Source: Chitinophagaceae bacterium
GTDB lineage: Bacteria; Bacteroidota; Bacteroidia; Chitinophagales; Chitinophagaceae
Assembly: GCA_030151745.1 (NCBI GenBank)
Contig: JASLDA010000279.1
Coordinates: 1 to 5,447, forward strand
Length of the DNA stretch: 5,447 bases
Direction of reading: 5' to 3'
A model generated the notes under the pieces. It was not told the DNA's origin. It was given only the letters and a program-made list of their open reading frames with translations, and made no database searches. Within the stretch, counting starts at the first letter, position 1; each line of letters opens with the position of its first letter. Positions 1 to 4,906 of the stretch are shown one piece after another. The translations under genes and the position numbers were made by a program.

Positions 1-340
1 GCGGCGGCGCCTTGCATGCTTCCACGGCCTTGCCGAGCGCCCGGGTGCTGTCCAGCCGGCTCGCGAGCAGCGCGGCTTTATTGGTCTTTGTGTACCGGCA
101 GTTCACGGATTTGCCGGCAAGGTTCAGCAGCAGGTCCGCGTGCTCGAGCTCTTCCGTCCAGGGACCGGTGCCTACGCCGTCCCACCGGACGGTGCGGGCC
201 TGCGTAGGCCGGCTGGCACCGTAGCTGTTGTTCTTTTCAGCACGCTTGCGGCTCAGGATTACAACCTCGTGCCGCCGGTCCCAGTACGCGGCCAGCGCGT
301 TTCCCAGAAATCCGCTGCCGCCTGCGATTACGATTTTCAT
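1..340 (-). CDS. TIGR01777-type NAD(P)-dependent epimerase/oxidoreductase (SDR), N-terminal part
   Basis: This is a partial gene: it starts at 340 and the 3' end lies beyond the left edge, leaving 113 residues. Translation gives a Rossmann start with the nucleotide-binding motif GGSGFLG at residues 7-13, ILSR at 28-31, VRWDG at 51-55, the signature NLAGKSVNCRYT at 73-84 and SRLDSTRAL at 94-102. This order is typical of the extended SDR subfamily TIGR01777 (YfcH/SDR39U1-like), usually about 300 residues. Family members bind NAD(P), but their physiological substrate is generally unknown, so only a cytosolic oxidoreductase or epimerase role is claimed. It begins 13 nt after the stop of the upstream membrane-protein gene, with no terminator between, so it is probably the third gene of that operon. 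No Shine-Dalgarno sequence is visible. Family assignment is firm; function is not. Confidence 0.93.
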   Translation of the reverse strand, partial: MKIVIAGGSGFLGNALAAYWDRRHEVVILSRKRAEKNNSYGASRPTQARTVRWDGVGTGPWTEELEHADLLLNLAGKSVNCRYTKTNKAALLASRLDSTRALGKAVEACKAPP

Positions 341-353
341 ATAGGCAGGTTTT

Positions 354-806
354 TCAGAGCTTCCAATGGATTTCACGGCGATGCCGCCCGGCGGCGTGCA
401 TATTTCTCAGCTCGCAAAGGCAGATGCCGAAGTACCAGATAGCCAACACCGGTGCGAGAAAGAGCAGGACGATCAGGAACAATATCAGGATATAGATGCC
501 CAGGATGCCGATGTTGCCGGCCAGCCCGGGATCTTGCCCGAGCCAGAATCCGAGGCCGGAGCACAGCAGGGAAAACAGGGCGGTACAGGCGAGAATTTTC
601 AGGACCCATGCATAGCCCGCCCTGCGCGCCCGGCTGCCCGGATTCCCGAGCTGGTTTAAGAGAAAGCTTAAGACCTGCCAGGCGCCGAGCGTGCAGTACG
701 CAAGGAGGATGTTGTTCCAGCTTAAGCCGGTGCTGCGCCCCAGCGGAAACAGCATCAGCAGCTGCCCCGCCAGGTCGAGATACTTTAACAGAAAGGAGGC
801 TTTCAT
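354..806 (-). CDS. Hypothetical integral membrane protein, about 4 TM segments (150 aa)
   Basis: I do not recognise a named family. The 150-residue product is strongly hydrophobic, with likely membrane segments near residues 8-23, 33-51, 66-90 and 98-131. The loop at 53-64 is basic (SRARR) and the tail at 132-150 is basic and His-rich (RHRRE), so both are probably cytoplasmic by the positive-inside rule. There is no cleavable signal peptide and no obvious catalytic motif. The gene starts 29 nt after the stop of the 127-aa membrane-protein gene and ends 13 nt before the SDR gene, with all three on the minus strand, so cotranscription is likely. The antisense frames are long because of the GC-rich codons but encode nothing recognisable. 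It is a real gene by hydrophobicity pattern and operon fit; its function is unknown. Confidence 0.85.
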   Translation of the reverse strand: MKASFLLKYLDLAGQLLMLFPLGRSTGLSWNNILLAYCTLGAWQVLSFLLNQLGNPGSRARRAGYAWVLKILACTALFSLLCSGLGFWLGQDPGLAGNIGILGIYILILFLIVLLFLAPVLAIWYFGICLCELRNMHAAGRHRREIHWKL

Positions 807-835
807 AGAAGATCCATTTTATGGCAGGTTGTATC

Positions 836-1219
836 TCAGGCCTTGAACTGAAGCGTAGGGTCGTTGCGGTCGGCGATGGCGCGCTTGCGCAGGCGGTAGA
901 AGACGATCATGTTCAGGAAGTGCATGCAGCCCAGGATCAGGATGATGGCGCCGATCTTCAGGCTGAGGATCTCGAAAATATCACGGCCGGAAACCGGGTT
1001 CTGCCTCACTTTGAGCGTGTAAACGGCATAGCCGATATTGATGAGGTAGAAGCCTGTAAGCAGCAGGTTGTTCACGGCATGCGCCAGCTCCTTATTGCCG
1101 TGGAAGATATCGATCAGGAAGAGCTTGCCGTTGCGGAACAGGGTATGCGCTACCCAGACCGTGAGGCCGATGGTGATGACCAGGTACAGGCTGTACAGCA
1201 GATTGATGTAGTTGATCAT
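836..1219 (-). CDS. Conserved small integral membrane protein, 3 TM segments (127 aa)
   Basis: The 127-residue protein has three clear hydrophobic segments, near residues 7-27, 48-70 and 84-108, and a charged C-terminal tail (RLRKR at 109-113). Histidines lie at or near segment ends (H25 in WVAHTLF, H40 in DIFHGN, H47, H100 in CMHFLN). The sequence has the look of a small membrane protein I associate with Bacteroidota genomes, but I cannot name a family or activity; metal or haem binding by the histidines is speculation. It is the first gene of the three-gene minus-strand cluster. A probable operator lies about 105 nt upstream of its start, and the cluster is preceded by the interrupted GbsR-type regulator. 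No convincing promoter box or Shine-Dalgarno sequence is visible between operator and start codon. Confidence 0.88.
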   Translation of the reverse strand: MINYINLLYSLYLVITIGLTVWVAHTLFRNGKLFLIDIFHGNKELAHAVNNLLLTGFYLINIGYAVYTLKVRQNPVSGRDIFEILSLKIGAIILILGCMHFLNMIVFYRLRKRAIADRNDPTLQFKA

Positions 1220-1322
1220 GGCAATGACAGTTTGAGGTGATTGATTGTATGGTTCGTCCAGGAAAAAATGAAAGATTAGGTTGCGAAGGGAGGGCTGCTG
1301 TGTTGATGATTGGATTGTTTTA

Positions 1323-1347
1323 TTATTTCAGAAAGAATTGAAAGCTT
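1323..1347 (-). promoter_or_regulatory. Second copy of the predicted GbsR/MarR-type operator, upstream of the membrane-protein operon
   Basis: Read on the minus strand, this 25-bp stretch contains CTTTCAATTCTTTCTGAAA. It matches the copy at 1933-1957 at 22 of 25 positions, with an 18 of 19 core, and is in opposite orientation relative to transcription. It is an inverted repeat: half sites at 1325-1330 and 1339-1344 around an 8-nt spacer, with one mismatch from a perfect CTTTCA-N8-TGAAAG. Its position upstream of the 127-aa gene suggests that the adjacent regulator controls this operon. That binding partner is an inference from proximity and duplication. Confidence 0.72.
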
Positions 1348-1375
1348 AATGCGGCAGGAGGCCATTCGTATAGTT

Positions 1376-1398
1376 GCGGCAGGGCGACGCCCTGCCGC
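1376..1398 (-). terminator. Hairpin after the regulator stop codon (terminator-like, no U-tract)
   Basis: There is a perfect 11-bp inverted repeat, GCGGCAGGGCG / CGCCCTGCCGC, separated by a single A, so the real loop is the central 3-5 nt. It begins 3 nt after the TAA of the regulator frame in the minus-strand direction. The following bases (AACTATACG) are not a run of T, so intrinsic termination would be weak. It could instead stabilise the regulator mRNA 3' end or attenuate read-through into the membrane-protein operon. Together with the operator just beyond, it suggests that regulator and operon are separate transcripts. Confidence 0.5.
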
Positions 1399-1401
1399 GG
1401 T

Positions 1402-1908
1402 TTATATGAACAGCTTCAGCAGCGTTCCTGTAAACCAGTTCTCATCCGCCCTGATCAGGCTTTCCAGCGCCTTATCCGCCTGGCCGGCGAACTTTTCGAT
1501 ATGTGCCACCGTCTGGTTAAAAGCCTTGACCTCCGGGTCTTTCTTGTCGCCTTCGATATTCTTCAGTCCTTCCAGCACCTTCAGCATGGGATCCAGCTCG
1601 CGCTTGCGGCGTTCCCGGATGATGCGCATGCTGACCTTCCAGATGTCCTTTTCCGCCAGGAAGTATTCGCGGCGCTCGCCCGGCTTCAGCACTTTCTACA
1701 CCAGTCCCCAGTCCATCAGGTCGCGCAGGTTCATATTGGCATTGCCGCGGCTGATCTGCAATTGCTCCATGATGGCCTCGGCGTGAATCGGGTCGGGCGT
1801 CACCAGGAGCAGGGCGTGGATCTGCGCCATAGTGCGGCTGATGCCCCATTGCGTCCCCAGCACCCCCCAGCTGTTGATGAATTCCTGCTTGGCTGCTTCC
1901 AGTTTCAT
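1402..1908 (-). pseudogene. GbsR/MarR-family transcriptional regulator interrupted by an in-frame TAG at codon 71
   Basis: One continuous frame of 168 codons plus TAA is broken only by TAG at 1698-1696. Residues 1-70 carry the helical N-terminus (WGVLGTQWGISRTMAQIHA) and the winged helix with recognition-helix region SRGNANMNLRDLMDWG at 53-68. The frame then reads stop-KVLKPGERREYF, the wing hairpin, followed by EKDIWKVSM and a long charged C-terminal helical region (about 87-160) of the kind used for dimerisation. Total length and layout match Bacteroidota GbsR-type MarR relatives. In such proteins a Tyr (TAT/TAC) would fit at position 71, so one base change explains the stop. The downstream part could restart at GTG 1692 but would lack the DNA-binding helices. 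The start at 1908 is supported by the -7 box immediately upstream. Possible explanations are a real null mutation, a sequencing error or read-through. Target genes are probably itself and the adjacent membrane operon. Confidence 0.87.
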
Positions 1909-1912
1909 AGGC

Positions 1913-1942
1913 TAAAGATAATCGAGTTTCTCAAACTTTCAA
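1913..1942 (-). promoter_or_regulatory. Predicted Bacteroidota-type promoter of the regulator gene
   Basis: On the minus strand, TTG (1942-1940) is followed after 19 nt by TATCTTTA (1920-1913), which matches TAnnTTTG except for the last base. The TTG lies inside the operator palindrome, so bound regulator would block sigma-factor contact. Transcription would begin at or within a few bases of the ATG at 1908, implying a leaderless or near-leaderless mRNA. This is a motif match only. Confidence 0.55.
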
Positions 1943-1957
1943 TTATTTCTGAAAGAA
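1933..1957 (-). promoter_or_regulatory. Predicted autoregulatory operator, CTTTCA-N8-TGAAAG
   Basis: A perfect inverted repeat with 6-bp half sites at 1936-1941 and 1950-1955 and an 8-nt spacer sits 27 nt upstream of the regulator start and overlaps its predicted -33 element. The same core, CTTTCAATT[A/C]TTTCTGAAA, recurs at 1323-1347. Duplication of a 19-bp core with one difference, once before the regulator and once before the neighbouring operon, is strong sequence evidence for a dimeric regulator site. The identity of the regulator is inferred. Confidence 0.75.
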
Positions 1958-1974
1958 ATTTCCGGCCTGCCATG

Positions 1975-2019
1975 AAAAACGAGGTGTCACCTCTGCTGGA
2001 GGTGACACCTCGTTTTTTT
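1975..2019 (-). terminator. Strong intrinsic terminator of the 422-aa gene, possibly bidirectional
   Basis: A perfect 19-bp stem (1975-1993 with 1999-2017) has a 5-nt loop and is flanked by A5 on the left and T7 on the right. Transcribed leftwards from the 422-aa gene, whose stop codon ends at 2055, it gives a GC-rich hairpin followed by five U. Rightwards it would give seven U, although no plus-strand gene ends here. Each arm core (GAGGTG-T-CACCTC) is itself a palindrome, so alternative smaller hairpins are possible. Confidence 0.9.
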
Positions 2020-2054
2020 ATACACCTCGTTCCGGGAAAAGCCCTTGCGGAGCC

Positions 2055-3323
2055 TTAGAAATTCTTGTATGCCAGCGTCATCTTCTGGAGGAAGGTGCTC
2101 TGGTACACGCCCTTGGCGATATCCATGCCCGGGAGTTCGATGCGGGAGCCGGCTATCAGCGCGTTCGCCTTGGCCAGCACCGGCTGCAGCGCCCAGCGCA
2201 GGCGCTCCGCTTCCTGCTGCCAGTTGTCGCGGCCCATGTTTTCGATGTTGAAGTTCATGATCGTGGAGTGATCCTGGACGACGATATAGTAGCAGCCCAG
2301 GAGGGGGCAGGTATTGAACAGCTCGATGTCGATCTTGCCGGCTTCGATCAGCTTGTTGGCCGCGATCTTCTGCCGGGCGTCGATGACGATATCCGTAAGC
2401 GTATTGAGCAGGATCGCGATGCTTTCCGCGGCGCCGATCACCGCGGTGCTGGCCGTGCCGCCGTCGGCGAGCGTGGAAAGTCCCTTTGCCGTAAAGGCGG
2501 TCGTGCGCACGACCGCGTCGATCGTCTGCTTGTCGATCTGCCTGTCGATGATCGCTGAAATGGCCCGGAGCGCCGCGGCGGCATCGCCGGGACGCACATT
2601 GCCGTAGTTCTCGTCCATGACCATCTGGTCGTAGACATTGCCGGCGATGCCTACCCAGGCGGAGACGGCCCGCGCGCCGGATGAGAATACGCCGAACAGC
2701 GGCGCCGCATCCTTCGCGAAATCCGCGACCGCCGTGCCGAATACCGCTTCGATTATCTGGTTGCGGGTCGCTTCGGGAATGCCGTCGCCCATAATGGCTT
2801 CGATCGTTTTCTCGAGATTCCGCGCGATGCTGTAGAGCGGGCTGCCTACCGCGTAGGCCCTGCCGGCCAGGCCCACGCCGGTCTTCGCGCCGTTTTCGAG
2901 GGTGGAAAGCCGGGTCGAGATCGTATTGCAGCGCTGCCGCGTAATGCCCCAGAAACTGTCCTTGAACTTCATTTCCCGTCCCTGGAACATGCGCGCGGCC
3001 GCCTGCCGCATGTTTTCCTTCATTTCCTGCTTCGCCAGCTGGTCGGCGCGCTGCTCTTCCCCGCTCTTGAACGCCGGTCCCGTGCCTAGTATGCCAAGCT
3101 GGTCATAAAGCTTCTTGACAGCGCCTTTCTCGTTGCGCACGCTTCTATGCCAGTCCTGGCGCTTGGCGTTCTGTTCATTGATCCAGGCTACCAGGGCTTT
3201 TTTGGTCTCCACCTCGTTACGGCCGCGGAGGGCATTGTCGATCTTCTTCAAGGCCTCGCTCCTCGGTTTAATAAGGGAATGGGTGTCTTTCATCCATTGA
3301 TCATATGTCATCGTCAGCGGCAT
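2055..3323 (-). CDS. Unassigned 422-aa protein with Ala/Gly-rich central region
   Basis: I do not recognise this protein. Residues 1-125 are highly charged and probably helical (RSEALKKIDNALRGR, EEQRADQLAKQEMKENMRQ). Residues about 145-315 are rich in Ala, Gly, Ile and Val, with mildly hydrophobic stretches near 193-232 (FGTAVADF...WVGIAGNV) and 292-316. These could be packed or membrane-associating helices, but none is a clear TM span. Residues 335-360 (NTCPLLGCYYIVVQDHST) look like a beta-rich core, followed by a helical tail with a GMD turn at 399-401. No signal peptide or lipobox is seen. The frame is open throughout and its length exceeds the shadow frames. It starts with ATG at 3323; ATG at 3311 is an alternative. 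It has its own terminator and divergent upstream region, so it is probably monocistronic. A role as an effector or membrane-active protein is possible but unsupported by any motif. Confidence 0.83.
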   Translation of the reverse strand: MPLTMTYDQWMKDTHSLIKPRSEALKKIDNALRGRNEVETKKALVAWINEQNAKRQDWHRSVRNEKGAVKKLYDQLGILGTGPAFKSGEEQRADQLAKQEMKENMRQAAARMFQGREMKFKDSFWGITRQRCNTISTRLSTLENGAKTGVGLAGRAYAVGSPLYSIARNLEKTIEAIMGDGIPEATRNQIIEAVFGTAVADFAKDAAPLFGVFSSGARAVSAWVGIAGNVYDQMVMDENYGNVRPGDAAAALRAISAIIDRQIDKQTIDAVVRTTAFTAKGLSTLADGGTASTAVIGAAESIAILLNTLTDIVIDARQKIAANKLIEAGKIDIELFNTCPLLGCYYIVVQDHSTIMNFNIENMGRDNWQQEAERLRWALQPVLAKANALIAGSRIELPGMDIAKGVYQSTFLQKMTLAYKNF

Positions 3324-3329
3324 AGGAAT

Positions 3330-3357
3330 AAATACTAGGGGAATTTAAGCGAGCCAA
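3330..3357 (-). promoter_or_regulatory. Weak candidate promoter of the 422-aa gene
   Basis: On the minus strand, TTG (3357-3355) is followed after 17 nt by TAGTATTT (3337-3330), a partial match to TAnnTTTG. The bases up to the ATG at 3323 are AT-rich (TATTCCT), as is common before Bacteroidota starts that lack a Shine-Dalgarno sequence. The match is loose and rests mainly on position. Confidence 0.3.
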
Positions 3358-3365
3358 CGCGGCCG

Positions 3366-3425
3366 GCCGGGACGAATATATGGCGACTATTCATAAGCGG
3401 ATCGGCGGGCGTCCCGGCTGTTTTT
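3366..3425 (+). repeat. Inverted repeat GCCGGGACG / CGTCCCGGC with T-run after the right arm
   Basis: Perfect 9-bp arms at 3366-3374 and 3410-3418 enclose 35 nt and are followed by TG and five T. Inside the loop, GAATA (3374-3378) and TATTC (3388-3392) can form a second small stem. In the plus direction this resembles a long-loop terminator, but no plus-strand gene ends upstream. In the minus direction it would lie upstream of, or in the leader of, the 422-aa gene. Confidence 0.5.
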
Positions 3426-3517
3426 AGGAAAGGGCAGGCTGATCCGGGCACCGCCTTCGGGACGGGTTAAGCCTCCGGGGCCGAACCCGCCATAGTGGCT
3501 CAACGGGCCAGGGCCGG

Positions 3518-3538
3518 CCTGCCGAGCCATAGGGCAGG
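3518..3538 (+). repeat. Small GC hairpin CCTGCC / GGCAGG
   Basis: A perfect 6-bp stem (3518-3523 with 3533-3538) has the 9-nt loop GAGCCATAG. The loop overlaps GAGCC (3524-3528), which can alternatively pair with GGCTC at 3497-3501, and it carries the second copy of GCCATAG. Competing pairings of this kind may be chance in GC-rich DNA or a switchable RNA leader. Confidence 0.4.
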
Positions 3539-3554
3539 GGACTCTTTGCATAAT

Positions 3555-3579
3555 TTTAACGTTAACTATTATTTAACGT
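3555..3579. repeat. TTTAACGT direct repeat with TTAACGTTAA palindrome
   Basis: TTTAACGT occurs at 3555-3562 and 3572-3579, 17 nt start to start. The first copy is part of the perfect 10-bp palindrome TTAACGTTAA (3556-3565). The patch is sharply AT-rich within GC-rich surroundings and lies about 110 nt before the prs promoter box. It could be a regulator site or upstream promoter element; no known binding motif is recognised. Confidence 0.45.
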
Positions 3580-3688
3580 ATTGCCGTCTACCCGGAGCTG
3601 CCGCCTGCGGTCGATTCATGGCGGATGCAGGCGGAGCGGACAATTCCGTAGAATCCGGCCGACCCTGCGTCAATCTCTTAATCTCTTG

Positions 3689-3696
3689 TAATTTTG
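3689..3696 (+). promoter_or_regulatory. Predicted -7 box of the prs promoter (TAATTTTG)
   Basis: TAATTTTG matches the Bacteroidota TAnnTTTG consensus exactly and ends 17 nt before the prs ATG, implying a 5' leader of about 10-13 nt. The -33 partner is poor: only CTG at 3665-3667, 21 nt upstream. The position supports the prs start at 3714 rather than an upstream one. Confidence 0.6.
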
Positions 3697-3713
3697 CGCC
3701 TCATTCTCAACTG

Positions 3714-4673
3714 ATGAATCCCACCGTTAAAATTTTCTCCGGAAACTCATCGGCTGTACTGGCTGAGCAGATCGCAACCTCCTTCGGCAAGAAGCTGGGT
3801 GCCTGCCAGATCCAGAAGTTCAGCGATGGCGAGTTCCAGCCGGTCTTCCAGGAAAGCATCCGCGGCGACTATGTCTTTCTCGTGCAGAGCACCTACGCTC
3901 CGACCGATAATCTCATGGAGCTGCTGATGATGATCGATGCGGCCCGCCGGGCTTCCGCGGGCTATATCGTAGCGGTGATCCCGTATTTCGGCTTTGCCCG
4001 GCAGGACCGGAAGTATAAGCCCCGGGTTTCCATCGCGTCCAAGCTGATCGCGAACATCCTGACCGAGGCCGGCGCCAACCGCGTGATGACCATGGACCTG
4101 CACGCCCCGCAGATCCAGGGCTTCTTCGATATCCCGGTGGACCACCTGGACGCTTCTGCGATTTTCATCCCTTACATTGAGAATCTTAAGATAGAAAACC
4201 TTACCTTTGCGTCCCCGGACGTAGGCTCCACGAACCGCGTACGCGAGGTCGCTTCGTATTTCAACGCCGAAATGGTGATCTGCGACAAGCAGCGCAAGCG
4301 GGCGAACGAAGTGGCTTCGATGACGGTGATCGGAGACGTGACGGACCGGAACGTAGTTCTTATCGACGATATCTGCGATACGGCAGGCACCCTGACCAAG
4401 AGTGCGGCCCTGCTCAAGGAACGCGGCGCCCGCAGCGTCCGCGCCTTCTGCACCCACCCGGTGCTGAGCGGCAAGGCTTACGAGAACATCAACAACTCCG
4501 TTCTCGAAAAGCTGGTAGTCTGCGATACTATTCCCCTGAAGCAGCAAAGCGACAAGATCGAGGTCCTCTCCACCGCGGAGCTCTTCTCGATCGCGATCCG
4601 CAACACCTTCGAGGGCAAGTCGATCAGCTCTTTGTTTATTCACGCCAACCGAAAGACGGCGCAACCCAGCTAA
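3714..4673 (+). CDS. prs: Ribose-phosphate pyrophosphokinase (PRPP synthetase)
   Basis: Makes 5-phosphoribosyl 1-diphosphate from ribose 5-phosphate and ATP in the cytosol, feeding purine, pyrimidine, NAD, His and Trp synthesis. The 319-residue length is normal for class I enzymes. Visible motifs are SGNSS at 9-13, FSDGEF at 36-41, RQDRKYKPR at 96-104 (ATP-binding flexible loop), MDLHAPQIQGFF at 127-138 (metal-binding His130), CDKQRKRANEV at 190-200 with the catalytic Lys192/Arg194 region, and the PRPP loop VVLIDDICDTAGTL at 214-227. The start at 3714 gives the usual N-terminus (MNPTVKIFSGNSS). The frame stays open 219 nt further upstream to 3495, but that extension has no family resemblance and would span the promoter box. 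Followed after 233 nt by rplY; prs next to an L25/ctc gene is a recurrent bacterial arrangement. Confidence 0.98.
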   Translation: MNPTVKIFSGNSSAVLAEQIATSFGKKLGACQIQKFSDGEFQPVFQESIRGDYVFLVQSTYAPTDNLMELLMMIDAARRASAGYIVAVIPYFGFARQDRKYKPRVSIASKLIANILTEAGANRVMTMDLHAPQIQGFFDIPVDHLDASAIFIPYIENLKIENLTFASPDVGSTNRVREVASYFNAEMVICDKQRKRANEVASMTVIGDVTDRNVVLIDDICDTAGTLTKSAALLKERGARSVRAFCTHPVLSGKAYENINNSVLEKLVVCDTIPLKQQSDKIEVLSTAELFSIAIRNTFEGKSISSLFIHANRKTAQPS

Positions 4674-4681
4674 TTCAATTG

Positions 4682-4758
4682 GTGAATGAGCGAATTCGTG
4701 GATTTGTGAACGCCCGGAAGTATCCGCAATTCGCAAATTCGCGTATTTACGAATTCAC
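4682..4758 (+). repeat. Long imperfect inverted repeat after prs, built of AATTCG-like units
   Basis: The left arm (4682-4711) and right arm (4729-4758) are complementary at roughly two thirds of positions. Several of the differences are transitions that still allow G-U pairs, and the arms enclose a 17-nt loop. Both arms consist of short variants of GAATTCGTGAATTTGCG, so the element looks like a decayed tandem/palindromic repeat. It begins 9 nt after the prs stop. No strong T-run follows, so it may be a weak terminator or an mRNA-stabilising 3' hairpin between prs and rplY. Confidence 0.55.
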
Positions 4759-4906
4759 GAACATTCTGTCTAAGCATCAAAACCTCTCAGGCCCGGGAAC
4801 GGCAGCCTGCCACTTCAATCAAGCAAACTAAACAAACAACAGCCCATTCAGAGACGGTCGTTACAGGTATCCGCTCGCTCCCTGAAAGGCAACAAAACAA
4901 ACACGC

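Larger units (their letters stand above)
3324..3713. other. 390-nt gene-free divergent intergenic region with several inverted repeats
   Basis: No frame here gives a recognisable protein. A plus-strand frame open from 3495 joins prs but encodes a low-information Arg/Ala/Gly-rich stretch and is judged non-coding. From left to right the region holds the GGCCGGCC palindrome (3361-3368), a 9-bp inverted repeat (3366-3374 / 3410-3418), a second GC-rich zone with small hairpins and a repeated GCCATAG (3489-3532), an AT-rich patch with TTAACGTTAA and repeated TTTAACGT (3555-3579), and the prs promoter box. It must hold both divergent promoters. Whether the GC-rich half is a structured leader or a small RNA cannot be decided by eye. 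Confidence 0.7.

Noticed and set aside
821..1240. 139-codon plus-strand frame opposite the 127-aa membrane protein
   Set aside because: Its acidic, low-information sequence is the antisense of hydrophobic codons; the minus-strand gene has clear TM segments and operon context.
1402..1692. Separate small gene starting at GTG 1692
   Set aside because: It is in the same frame as the upstream fragment and is plainly the C-terminal part of the regulator, split only by the TAG codon.
1501..2058. 185-codon plus-strand open frame across the regulator and terminator
   Set aside because: It is antisense to the regulator, its C-terminus is translated from the terminator hairpin, and nothing in it is recognisable.
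3340..3545. tRNA or known riboswitch in the GC-rich intergenic region
   Set aside because: No T-arm consensus, cloverleaf or riboswitch core that I recognise is present on either strand; only generic hairpins can be supported.
3495..3713. In-frame 73-codon N-terminal extension of prs
   Set aside because: It has no resemblance to the PRPP synthetase N-terminus, it overlaps the TAATTTTG promoter box and inverted repeats, and the start at 3714 gives the normal family length.
3747..4736. 329-codon open frame on the minus strand opposite prs
   Set aside because: It is a shadow of prs codon bias; the translation has no domain character, and prs is unmistakable on the other strand.
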